Shown: positions 1-5,501, counted from the first letter of the stretch. The stretch: DNA of 8,467 nt from Thermoplasmata archaeon (GCA_021845155.1 JAKBSB010000048.1:1-8467); one strand, 5' to 3'. Notes: generated from the letters alone by a model not told the origin. Program-made: numbers and translations.

Positions 1-393
1 TATTGCAGTTATGACCTCATCGTCCGAATAGAGTCTTTCAATTGTTTTGTATGACACATCAATCCCGGAAATCATGGAGAATATGTCAAGCATGTTTGCG
101 AACATCCTGTTTGATTCTCCAACAAGTTGCTTGATCAATAACAGCTTGACCCTCTGCTCTATGGTAAGTGAATGAGGATGCCCAGGGCCATGTACAATCC
201 GCATTATGGATACCGCTTCGTTTACAAGGGGATCAAGATCCTTCATGGCCATCTTTATTCTTCTGGAGAACTCCTGTTCATATGTTCTCCAGTCCCTCTC
301 CTTTTTAGGATGTTCCAGCCTGTATTTCTTCCCGATGGTACTGTTGATCTCCTCAAGTTTGTATTGAATGTCATCGCTCCTGATCAGACCCAT
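1..393 (-). CDS. Transposase, N-terminal part (partial, continues beyond left edge)
   Basis: An open reading frame starts at an ATG (391-393) and runs 131 codons without a stop to position 1, so the 3' part is missing from the window. The product begins MGLIRSDDIQ and is rich in charged helices. It contains the segments HPHSLTIEQRVKLLL (residues 72-86) and DVSYKTIERLYSDDEV (112-127). I recall this kind of N-terminal helical region from DDE transposases of Thermoplasmatales insertion sequences, but the catalytic Asp-Asp-Glu residues would lie in the missing part. The divergent DUF2080-type gene next to it supports the call. A TATA-like box lies about 29 bp ahead of the ATG, which suggests a leaderless mRNA and supports the start. 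Family-level assignment (IS4, IS5, ISNCY and so on) is uncertain. Confidence 0.6.
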   Translation of the reverse strand, partial: MGLIRSDDIQYKLEEINSTIGKKYRLEHPKKERDWRTYEQEFSRRIKMAMKDLDPLVNEAVSIMRIVHGPGHPHSLTIEQRVKLLLIKQLVGESNRMFANMLDIFSMISGIDVSYKTIERLYSDDEVITAI

Positions 394-416
394 ATGAAAT
401 CTTCATGATCTCTTCT

Positions 417-427
417 TTTATAAATAC
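417..427 (-). promoter_or_regulatory. TATA box of the transposase gene
   Basis: On the minus strand this reads TATTTATAAAA. Its centre is about 29 bp ahead of the transposase ATG at 393, the spacing expected when transcription starts at or within a few bases of the start codon in archaea. Confidence 0.6.
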
Positions 428-445
428 GTCTATAGACATGTTTAT
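420..445. promoter_or_regulatory. Imperfect palindrome between divergent promoters (possible operator)
   Basis: The centre is a perfect 10-bp palindrome, GTCTATAGAC (428-437). Extending outward, 11 of the 13 base pairs of the 26-bp segment are self-complementary. The symmetry axis falls between the transposase TATA box and the TATA-like box of the divergent small gene, so a dimeric protein bound here would sit on both promoters. The role as an operator is inference. Confidence 0.4.
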
Positions 446-448
446 TAT
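438..448 (+). promoter_or_regulatory. TATA-like box of the DUF2080-type gene
   Basis: The stretch ATGTTTATTAT lies about 26 bp ahead of the GTG start at 469. No Shine-Dalgarno sequence lies between them, so a leaderless transcript is likely. It overlaps the right arm of the palindrome. Confidence 0.4.
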
Positions 449-468
449 GATCTATTAACTTACCATAT

Positions 469-654
469 GTGAGCAGGAAGGTATTCGTCCTTGACAACAA
501 ACTGACAATAACAGATGATGAGATAGAGGGTATACTGGAAAGGACTGTGACAAAGCAGGGGACATCAGCCAAGGCTGATGTGCCAAGGAGATACCTTGGG
601 AAGAGGGTTTACGTCATAATTACGAAGTCAGAAGGGGAAGCGGATCGGGAATAG
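469..654 (+). CDS. DUF2080-type transposon-associated small protein
   Basis: The gene encodes 61 residues from a GTG start. The C-terminal half, around VTKQGTSAKADVPRRYLGK, follows the pattern hydrophobic-K-x-G-x-S-A-x-hydrophobic-P-x-x-hydrophobic-G-K-x-V-x-V-I. I recognise this pattern from DUF2080 proteins, which are encoded beside transposases in many archaea, and it resembles a swapped-hairpin AbrB-like DNA-binding fold. The N-terminal part (residues 6-28) looks like one beta strand followed by an acidic helix. The protein could help transposition or regulate the transposase promoter it shares. An ATG two bases upstream (467) is out of frame. The GTG start is chosen because it opens this conserved-looking frame and has a TATA-like box at the right distance. 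The exact function of the family is not established. Confidence 0.72.
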   Translation: MSRKVFVLDNKLTITDDEIEGILERTVTKQGTSAKADVPRRYLGKRVYVIITKSEGEADRE

Positions 655-957
655 TGTCCCACACTCTGGATTTACAGAAATGCTATGTATTAAGCAGTTC
701 TTACGAGTGCTCATCCACTCTTCAACTGAATAAGTAAATTGTAAAATTAGATCTTGAGAATCAGATAAAAGAGCAATATAGACTGCATTTATTAAACAAA
801 GGAGTTTTTCTATGGAAATTATATAAGTCCAAAGGTGATCATATTTGCATTGTCATGAACACAAAAAAATACTAGCTTTGACGAATCTAAATAAATACGA
901 AAATTGAAATTACAAAAAAAATAAAAATTAAAAATTTGATTTGATACGTTTCTGCAC
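655..957. other. Non-coding interval between the IS end and the surface-protein operon
   Basis: No credible gene is visible on either strand; frames are broken by frequent stops. The right part (about 862-937) is strongly A-rich on the plus strand and carries the terminator of the minus-strand operon. At 798-804 a sequence AAAGGAG is followed by ATG at 812, but that frame closes after four codons. The terminus of the insertion sequence probably lies within the first few tens of bases. Confidence 0.6.
914..937 (-). terminator. Oligo-T terminator of the surface-protein operon
   Basis: On the minus strand, 20 to 45 bases after the TAA stop at 958-960, the transcript would run through several T tracts, including T8 (914-921) and two T5 runs, without a strong stem-loop. 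This is the usual form of an intrinsic archaeal terminator. A further T7 run lies at 863-869. Confidence 0.6.
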
Positions 958-3423
958 TTATGGTTGGATAGTGGCATCATATACAACAAACTGACCAGCA
1001 ATGAAATCATAGTCAGGCGGTATGTTGAAGTCGTACATGGTGAAGTACCCATGGGTCACTGTTATGCTTGTGATCTGTACGAATGATCTAGTGAATGCAT
1101 TATACATCATGTCCCTTATTGTCAAATTCTGTGCCGTCACATACCCATGGTTTGTAAGTATGGGCTGATATCCAGAAACATTCAGCATGCCATTGATGTC
1201 GTACTGCCTGTGGAGATGCGTTATGTACAGATCTTTGACCTTCTCCGCATGGTATGAATGAGTGGTGAGATTGTAAGTCATAACATATGATCCAACAATG
1301 TTCAGATCCTGTGCCTTTGTGTACGTTCCATTGGCAAGGAGGATTTCGGTTGTGCCGTTAACGCAACCTGTACCGCCTCCGCCTCCACCACCGCCACTTG
1401 GTGGACTTATGACCTCTGAAAGTGAGAATGTTGTGGATACGCTTCCTCCTGTTGATACTGTTCCACCTGATGGATTTGCTGAATACACATCTGTGTCACC
1501 GTTGGACATCTTTACATCCACGTTTGGGATGCTGTATGAGTACGAGCCGTCTGGAACACCGGATATGCTTATGCTGCTTCCGGAACTGCTTCCTGAGTAC
1601 GAACCTGCGTTTGCCGTCCATGAAGCCCCCGTGGGCAGTCCAGATTCATGGAATGTTATGGTTCCGGTTCCAGTAAATTTTATATTTTGAGATATGGACT
1701 GATCAGTTACAGTGATTGTTCCGCTTTTTGGGGATATATCATATCCTGATAATGACCCAACAACATAGTTGTATGTACCCATATGTTCGGAGAAAGATAT
1801 GACTGATGATGTGCTGGTTTCAGATGTTCCGTTAAGGGATACAGACCAGGAAGTTCCGGAAGAAAGACCTGTTTCCTGGAAGGTAATAGGATAATTTGCA
1901 TACGAAATGGTGAAGTTCTGATAGGAAACTCCAAGATAGTTTCCAACGACAGCGTAAGTGTTGGATGTTGTGTATCCTGATTCTACAGAATAGAGAGAGT
2001 ATGTGGATGTGTTTCCTATGCTTGCACGGTAATTTCCGTTGGAATTAGTATATACTGTTTCTGAACTACCTGCACTGTTCTCCACAATAATAGCCGCATG
2101 ACTGAGCGAACCGGAAGGTCCATCAACGTGTCCTTCTATTATACCACCTACGTTCAATGTCTCATACTCAAGTCCTCCTGGACTTCCAGTTGTGAAATTT
2201 AGGCTGTTCCGTGACAATTCTGGATGGTATAGGGAAGTTCCATTTGATGGTGAGTTGTATGTGGCATAAAGAGTGTAATCTGTCTCAGGCTGAGCAAAGA
2301 ACCTGTAGTTTCCCGCACTGTTAGTCATGACTTTGTAGCTTGCTCCAGTGTGATCGTCAACCAGGTAAACATAATGATTGGCATCTGGTATTGAGTGTCC
2401 CGAACCGAGATATACCGTACCTGATATCTCTGATGCAGGAACTGCTTGAATCTGTTCACTCAGGTGAATGGCCGTGCCATCTGAGTTGTATCCTGCTGCT
2501 TCGTAATTGGTTCCCATGTAGCTTGTTGCATTGATTGTATATGTAACAGGAGTTGCAAATTGGGATGGATAAATATTCAAATACAAAGGAACGCCTGAAC
2601 CAAATACGTCATTGAAGAACGTATTATTCCCTGAACCTGCCAGACTCCCGTTTGTTACTGCAAAATATTCATAACCCGTGCCATTTCCATTGAATGAGGA
2701 CACCATTGTGGGTGAGTGTCCGGTTGATGCACCGTATATCGTGTAAGCAGCACTTCCTGCAGCAATTGCATAGCCCACATAGGGAACGCCGGCAATGGAT
2801 GTCAGAACCCCCAATCCGTCCAGTGCCAGGGAAACCAGAGTTTCACGATATTTGGCGGAATTAATATCCAATGGTCCAGTGGTGTTGAAACCACTTCCGT
2901 ATTGATAACGTAGGGTTGTGTAGAGATCACCGGCATTGGATGAATTTATATAAGGACTTGATGTGTGAATTGAGAGGTTTACATTATTAATGACGGAGGT
3001 GGATCTACTTGAGTTTCTGAAAGCACCCATAAAAGCAATGGGAATATCCACCAGAAAATATTTTGCTCCGGAAAGATAACTTACTTGCTCTGTATTTCCC
3101 CCTGCAACCAAGTAAAGTGAGTTTGGCGTCCCATATGTGTTATTCTGTGAGGTCTGATATCCGGATACATATTCTTCCCTAAAATTCTGAGCTGCCCTGC
3201 TGTAGTTCACACCTGAGACATTTGTGTCATCGGTGTATTTTGTCATATACACTGTACTGTTTCCGTCGTATCCTTCCCAGGAATGTGCATTCTGCTCCAC
3301 GGAAGAATATATGTTTAATGATGGTGTTGATGCATAGGAAACGGGGATAATTGAAAGAGCAGATAATCCTATGATAACAGCCAGGGCAAATGCCACTGTC
3401 CGTGCTTTCGAATGGTTATACAT
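958..3423 (-). CDS. Secreted surface protein with C-terminal Hint (hedgehog/intein) domain
   Basis: The 821-residue product has a Sec-type signal peptide (1-31, likely cut after VSYA). An unrecognised region follows (32-330), with a Gly/Ala-rich hydrophobic stretch at about 195-231. Next are two beta-sandwich segments resembling carboxypeptidase-regulatory-like domains (about 331-390 and 427-485). Then come two FxExGLxxGxSW repeats (511-585 and 586-670), a Pro-Pro-Ser-Gly8 linker (674-684) and a Hint domain (687-816) with a 5-residue tail. I count 22 N-x-S/T sequons, which fits a glycosylated exterior protein, and a single cysteine, C687, at Hint position 1. The ATG is preceded at 10 nt by AGGAGGT, which lies inside the end of the upstream gene; only 4 nt separate the two genes, so translation is probably coupled. 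The function is unknown. The Hint domain may cut the chain after G686, join it to another molecule, or be inactive. Confidence 0.85.
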   Translation of the reverse strand: MYNHSKARTVAFALAVIIGLSALSIIPVSYASTPSLNIYSSVEQNAHSWEGYDGNSTVYMTKYTDDTNVSGVNYSRAAQNFREEYVSGYQTSQNNTYGTPNSLYLVAGGNTEQVSYLSGAKYFLVDIPIAFMGAFRNSSRSTSVINNVNLSIHTSSPYINSSNAGDLYTTLRYQYGSGFNTTGPLDINSAKYRETLVSLALDGLGVLTSIAGVPYVGYAIAAGSAAYTIYGASTGHSPTMVSSFNGNGTGYEYFAVTNGSLAGSGNNTFFNDVFGSGVPLYLNIYPSQFATPVTYTINATSYMGTNYEAAGYNSDGTAIHLSEQIQAVPASEISGTVYLGSGHSIPDANHYVYLVDDHTGASYKVMTNSAGNYRFFAQPETDYTLYATYNSPSNGTSLYHPELSRNSLNFTTGSPGGLEYETLNVGGIIEGHVDGPSGSLSHAAIIVENSAGSSETVYTNSNGNYRASIGNTSTYSLYSVESGYTTSNTYAVVGNYLGVSYQNFTISYANYPITFQETGLSSGTSWSVSLNGTSETSTSSVISFSEHMGTYNYVVGSLSGYDISPKSGTITVTDQSISQNIKFTGTGTITFHESGLPTGASWTANAGSYSGSSSGSSISISGVPDGSYSYSIPNVDVKMSNGDTDVYSANPSGGTVSTGGSVSTTFSLSEVISPPSGGGGGGGGTGCVNGTTEILLANGTYTKAQDLNIVGSYVMTYNLTTHSYHAEKVKDLYITHLHRQYDINGMLNVSGYQPILTNHGYVTAQNLTIRDMMYNAFTRSFVQITSITVTHGYFTMYDFNIPPDYDFIAGQFVVYDATIQP
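976..1365 (-). other. Hint domain (intein/hedgehog-type autoprocessing fold), atypical
   Basis: Residues 687-816 match the order of intein splicing blocks. The block A-like start is CVNGTTEILLANG (C687). The block B-like segment is LNVSGYQPILTNHGYV (747-762), where the usual TxxH becomes S750-x-x-Q753. The following AQNLTIRDMM matches the common A-x-x-L-x-x-G-D segment. The block F/G-like end is YDFNIPPDYDFIAGQFVVYD (797-816), where the usual terminal His-Asn is Tyr815-Asp816, followed by Ala817 instead of Cys/Ser/Thr. There is no room for a homing endonuclease. About 130 residues is typical of hedgehog Hint and bacterial intein-like domains. Standard splicing is unlikely. N-terminal cleavage through a thioester at C687 remains chemically possible, but activity is not shown by sequence. 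Confidence 0.75.
1414..1893 (-). repeat. Two tandem FxExGLxxGxSW surface-protein repeats
   Basis: Residues 511-585 and 586-670 are two copies of one domain. Each starts with a strand and the signature FQETGLSSGTSWSV (515-528) or FHESGLPTGASWTA (591-604), and each ends with a Ser/Thr-rich strand. These repeats are common in exported proteins of acidophilic archaea, including thermopsin-like proteases, where they form stalk-like beta domains. The second copy is longer and more serine/glycine rich. DNA identity between copies is low, so the duplication is old. Confidence 0.65.
2731..2841 (-). other. Gly/Ala-rich hydrophobic hairpin segment within the surface protein
   Basis: Residues 195-231 include LDGLGVLTSIAGVPYVGYAI followed by an alanine- and glycine-rich run (AAGSAAYTIYG). 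Two uncharged helices joined by a Gly-Val-Pro-Tyr turn are possible. Such a stretch is unusual inside an otherwise polar beta-rich exported protein. It may be a buried helical hairpin or a membrane-interacting segment; the sequence alone does not decide. Confidence 0.35.
3331..3423 (-). other. Signal peptide coding segment of the Hint surface protein
   Basis: Residues 1-31 show a basic N-region (HSKAR), a hydrophobic core (VAFALAVIIGL, residues 10-20) and a plausible cleavage site after VSYA before STPS. No second membrane anchor is obvious at the C-terminus, so the protein is expected to be released, or retained through a partner or chemical attachment. Confidence 0.75.
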
Positions 3424-3427
3424 AAGG

Positions 3428-4198
3428 CTAAAGACCTCCTGTTACGTTGTCAACAGCCTTTATGTCCACAGAGTTGTAAACAAGGCTTGAATAACCTGTT
3501 AGAGTTACATTTGTAATGAAACAGAATGGACTTGGAGCAATTGAAAGTCTGGTGGGGGTGACCCTTAGAAGATCAATAAATTTCAAATAAAAGTGATATC
3601 GTCCACTGAAGTTCTGTGACTCTGGTTTCTCATTAATAAACGTTGCATGTCCATTATAGCTGAAATTACCCAAGTTACAATAATCCTCAAATTGGGGGGC
3701 GTTACCGACAGGATTAGTTATAGTTAAAGAAGTGTTTCCCTTGTTGTTTACATCGTTGGAAGAACGTAGGTTAAATCCAATATTTTTTCCATGGAGACCG
3801 GGTGAGTAAAAATTCTCTCCCCTGAAAGAAATGATCATTCCTTGTGGCAATGTGTTCGTTGAAAAATTTCCCGTGAAAGTTACATAGTAATAAACTTCGT
3901 AGACACAAGGCCCATAATTTTCAAACATACGCAGTTTAGTTGAGAGTGTTGACTGGTTGATTCCTCCCTCGTCAACGTATGTAGTGCTGTTAAAGTATCG
4001 GCAATTTGGATTGAAATAATTACCAGTATTACTGGAGATCTTGAAATCCACGGAGTATGTGTAACCTGTAGAGCTATTCACAGAATCAACCTTAATATAA
4101 TGCTGATCAAAGAATTCGAAGAAACCAAAAGGCACTATGATTACAGCTGCAATTATAACAGCCGCAATTGGTATAATGATCTTGTTTCTCTTTTTCAT
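3428..4198 (-). CDS. Membrane-anchored glycoprotein, partner of the Hint surface protein
   Basis: The 256-residue product begins MKKRNK and has one N-terminal transmembrane segment (about 7-26), then a polar extracytoplasmic domain. I count nine N-x-S/T sequons (N41, 70, 81, 111, 155, 178, 196, 230, 251) and four cysteines (66, 98, 174, 226) that could form two disulfides. The pattern of short strands suggests a beta-rich fold; I recognise no family. The frame extends upstream to an ATG at 4270, but those 24 extra residues would place a charged, Cys-containing leader before the membrane segment. The ATG at 4198 gives a normal KKR-positive start and has a TATA-like box at the right distance. 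Only 4 nt separate its stop from the surface-protein start, so the two are almost certainly made together. A role as membrane anchor, assembly factor or substrate for the Hint protein is inference. Confidence 0.78.
   Translation of the reverse strand: MKKRNKIIIPIAAVIIAAVIIVPFGFFEFFDQHYIKVDSVNSSTGYTYSVDFKISSNTGNYFNPNCRYFNSTTYVDEGGINQSTLSTKLRMFENYGPCVYEVYYYVTFTGNFSTNTLPQGMIISFRGENFYSPGLHGKNIGFNLRSSNDVNNKGNTSLTITNPVGNAPQFEDYCNLGNFSYNGHATFINEKPESQNFSGRYHFYLKFIDLLRVTPTRLSIAPSPFCFITNVTLTGYSSLVYNSVDIKAVDNVTGGL
3434..3440 (-). promoter_or_regulatory. Ribosome binding site of the Hint surface protein
   Basis: AGGAGGT on the minus strand, 10 nt before the ATG at 3423, is a near-perfect match to the archaeal anti-Shine-Dalgarno. 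It lies within the last codons (Gly-Gly-Leu) of the upstream gene, so the downstream start depends on an SD within the operon, whereas first genes here look leaderless. Confidence 0.8.
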
Positions 4199-4221
4199 AA
4201 AAATATCAATCCATAAAAATA

Positions 4222-4231
4222 CATTAATTTT
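4222..4231 (-). promoter_or_regulatory. TATA-like box of the two-gene surface operon
   Basis: The minus strand reads AAAAATTAAT, centred about 29 bp ahead of the ATG at 4198 and preceded by TTTTAG. This fits a leaderless archaeal start at 4198 rather than at 4270. The match is A/T rich and not strongly diagnostic. Confidence 0.4.
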
Positions 4232-4343
4232 TCTAAAACACCCATGGGAGTCACAGAATCCTCGGTCCATTTTTTAGCATTGTTCGTTCTTGAACCTGAA
4301 GAGTTTGTATTTCTACCATGATTTAGTTACTTCCAGATGAAAA

Positions 4344-4351
4344 GCTTTATT
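4344..4351 (+). promoter_or_regulatory. TATA-like box for the gene at 4375
   Basis: GCTTTATT, preceded by a purine-rich GATGAAAA element, is centred about 27 bp before the ATG at 4375. This is the spacing of a leaderless archaeal transcript and supports that ATG as a genuine start even though the reading frame later breaks. Confidence 0.5.
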
Positions 4352-4374
4352 CATGGGATCAACACATATAATCA

Positions 4375-4616
4375 ATGAACAACGTAGTGAATTACAGTCT
4401 GCATGAAGCATATTCGTCAATGAAGAGCATAGATAAACTTGCAAAGAACTATCCCAGGATAGACCAGGAATCGTTGAGACTCATAGTAAAGAAACTTTTC
4501 AGGAATGATACTGGAAAAGGTGAAAGACAAACGTTGATGAAACTGCAACGATCAAGACACTGTTCCTTCAGATCATGTACAATCTATTGGATGAATCCAT
4601 GGAGAGGGAACCATGA
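4375..4616 (+). pseudogene. Small helical protein gene, apparently frameshifted
   Basis: From the ATG the frame encodes about 50 plausible residues (MNNVVNYSLHEAY to NDTGKGE, helical and basic). The same frame then turns into a Cys/Trp/His-rich tail with unlikely composition, ending at 4677. A shift of -1 near 4521-4526 (in GGTGAAAGA) instead continues as KTNVDETATIKTLFLQIMYN and ends EREP at a TGA (4614-4616), giving an ordinary helical protein of about 81 residues. In that frame the stop overlaps the next ATG as ATGA, as in a real operon. Explanations, in order: a disrupted gene, a sequencing error, or programmed -1 frameshifting; the shift site lacks a classic heptamer. A short helical protein coupled to a second gene resembles toxin-antitoxin or regulator pairs, but I recognise no family. 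Confidence 0.55.
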
Positions 4617-4687
4617 CAGAATATCATTCCACAACTTTCTCCACTATCCTGAGATCATGCATGACTCCGGATATTAACACATTCTGA
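4613..4687 (+). CDS. Tiny ORF overlapping the helical gene, possible gene remnant
   Basis: This ORF of 24 codons starts at the ATG of an ATGA overlap with the repaired stop of the preceding gene and ends at TGA 4685-4687. It encodes MTEYHSTTFSTILRSCMTPD plus four residues. The overlap geometry suggests it was, or is, the second gene of a two-gene unit. At this length it is more likely the stump of a truncated gene than a functional protein. Confidence 0.25.
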   Translation: MTEYHSTTFSTILRSCMTPDINTF

Positions 4688-4764
4688 AACCAGGAATCTG
4701 AGTATATAAACGAAAGTCTTACATGGGCTATTTCCGCTGACAGGAAATTATACAAATTGTATGA

Positions 4765-4837
4765 GGCCGGGACCGGGAATTGAACCCGGGTCCGGGGATC
4801 CACAGTCCCCAAGGATGCCCACTACCCCACCCCGGCC
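4765..4837 (-). tRNA. tRNA-His (anticodon GTG)
   Basis: The minus strand folds into a standard cloverleaf. The acceptor stem is GCCGGGG/TCCCGGC (the last pair is G-T). The anticodon stem GGGGA/TCCCC holds the loop CTGTGGA with anticodon GTG. The T arm is CCGGG-TTCAATT-CCCGG. The D stem is short, with a weak 13-22 pair. An extra G at position -1 is encoded and faces C73, the identity element of histidine tRNAs, so no later G-1 addition is needed. There is no intron, and CCA is not encoded (TCAT follows). The 3' end points toward the accessory region on the left. Confidence 0.93.
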
Positions 4838-4861
4838 ATTTACGGATGGAAATTATAAGGA

Positions 4862-4876
4862 CCTTAATTATTATTT
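4862..4876 (-). promoter_or_regulatory. Possible promoter of tRNA-His
   Basis: The A/T-rich minus-strand segment with AATAATAATTAA lies about 30 bp ahead of the tRNA 5' end. A second TATA-like stretch, CCTTATAATT (4851-4860), is closer, at 14-23 bp. Either could act; the first has the better spacing. The tRNA could also be transcribed with the upstream methyltransferase gene. Confidence 0.3.
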
Positions 4877-4882
4877 CGTGCT

Positions 4883-5497
4883 TTACGGTGCGTGGATCTT
4901 GCTCTTCAGTTCGAAAATCACAGATGGTATGACGGAATAATCAGAAGTATGATGTGCATAAATTCTCGGTACCCTGATTCCCATTTTTTCAATATGAAGG
5001 ACCTTAGCATTCTTGCCATAAAACTTCGAAACAAATTCCACACCTTTCAGGTTATGTATGGCGTATATCTTGTCACCAATCTCCACGGCCTTTTCCATGA
5101 ATGGCCTGTCTGCAGCCTTTACAACTGATCCAAAAGGAGGATTCATAATAACCGTGTCGAAATGGCCTGAAACGTCTGATACATCCATGGTTAGAAATTT
5201 TATACCCGTCCCCTGTCCATTAATATTTGCAACCCTGATTTGATCCTGATCAATATCAATTCCAAGCACGGAATCAGCACCGAGAATATGAGCCCCTATT
5301 GCGAAGATGCCGTTTCCAGTACCTAGATCAACAACATTTTTTCCAGCAATATCTCCGGACATGAAAGCATTGAAAAGCACCGTGGCAGCAGTTTCCGCGT
5401 CCGTGGGATACTGTTCCAGATCATTCCTGTATGTTGAGGAATGTTCCAGATTCTGCAGAAATATTGCAAGGTCCTTTCTTCCCTTTATTATCCTCAT
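4883..5497 (-). CDS. METTL5-like N6-adenine rRNA methyltransferase
   Basis: The 204-residue product is a Rossmann-fold SAM-dependent methyltransferase. The N-terminal LEQYPT (27-32) is characteristic of archaeal and eukaryotic METTL5 proteins. Motif I is VVDLGTGNG (55-63), with the acidic end of the second strand at D81. The catalytic motif NPPFG (119-123) is that of N6-adenine methyltransferases. The C-terminal region (RIYAHHTSDYSVIPS) is where METTL5 proteins carry basic and aromatic RNA-contacting residues. In eukaryotes METTL5 methylates an adenine of 18S rRNA; a 16S rRNA target here is inference. The frame opens further upstream only at a TTG (5527). The ATG at 5497 is preferred because it starts 4 nt after the preceding stop and matches the family length. 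A TGGGAG at 5515-5520 is too far away for a clear SD. Confidence 0.82.
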   Translation of the reverse strand: MRIIKGRKDLAIFLQNLEHSSTYRNDLEQYPTDAETAATVLFNAFMSGDIAGKNVVDLGTGNGIFAIGAHILGADSVLGIDIDQDQIRVANINGQGTGIKFLTMDVSDVSGHFDTVIMNPPFGSVVKAADRPFMEKAVEIGDKIYAIHNLKGVEFVSKFYGKNAKVLHIEKMGIRVPRIYAHHTSDYSVIPSVIFELKSKIHAP

Positions 5498-5501
5498 TTC
5501 A

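Larger units (their letters stand above)
1..654. mobile_element. Insertion sequence, partial (one end, runs off left edge)
   Basis: A transposase-like gene reading left and a divergent DUF2080-type transposon-associated gene reading right share a 75-bp promoter region, an arrangement expected for one end of an archaeal IS element. The outer boundary is not defined, because the other end and its terminal inverted repeat lie outside the window. Just past the small gene, the bases GTGTCCCACAC (654-664) form a short GTGT/ACAC inverted match and could mark the terminus, but this cannot be tested here. The IS family is not assigned. Confidence 0.5.

Noticed and set aside
798..826. AAAGGAG followed by ATG at 812, like a well-formed gene start
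   Set aside because: The frame stops after four codons (MEII). It may be the relic of a deleted gene, but nothing further supports it.
976..1365. A complete splicing intein inserted in a host gene
   Set aside because: There is no C-extein of meaningful size (five residues), no terminal Asn, and no Cys/Ser/Thr after it; the domain is at the C-terminus, as in hedgehog-type proteins.
1298..1690. 130-codon plus-strand ORF opposite the surface-protein gene, with a poly-Pro run
   Set aside because: It is the antisense of the poly-Gly linker and stalk repeats; it has no promoter or start signal, and its composition follows from the minus-strand gene.
4199..4270. Upstream ATG at 4270 giving a 24-residue N-terminal extension of the anchored glycoprotein
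   Set aside because: The extension would put a Cys-containing, charged segment before the membrane anchor, while the ATG at 4198 has a typical MKKR start and a TATA-like box at the right spacing.
4688..4764. TATA-like TATATAAA at 4703-4710 as promoter of a small RNA or gene
   Set aside because: No ORF longer than a few codons follows on either strand, and I see no convincing C/D-box or other RNA structure, so it remains an A/T-rich stretch.
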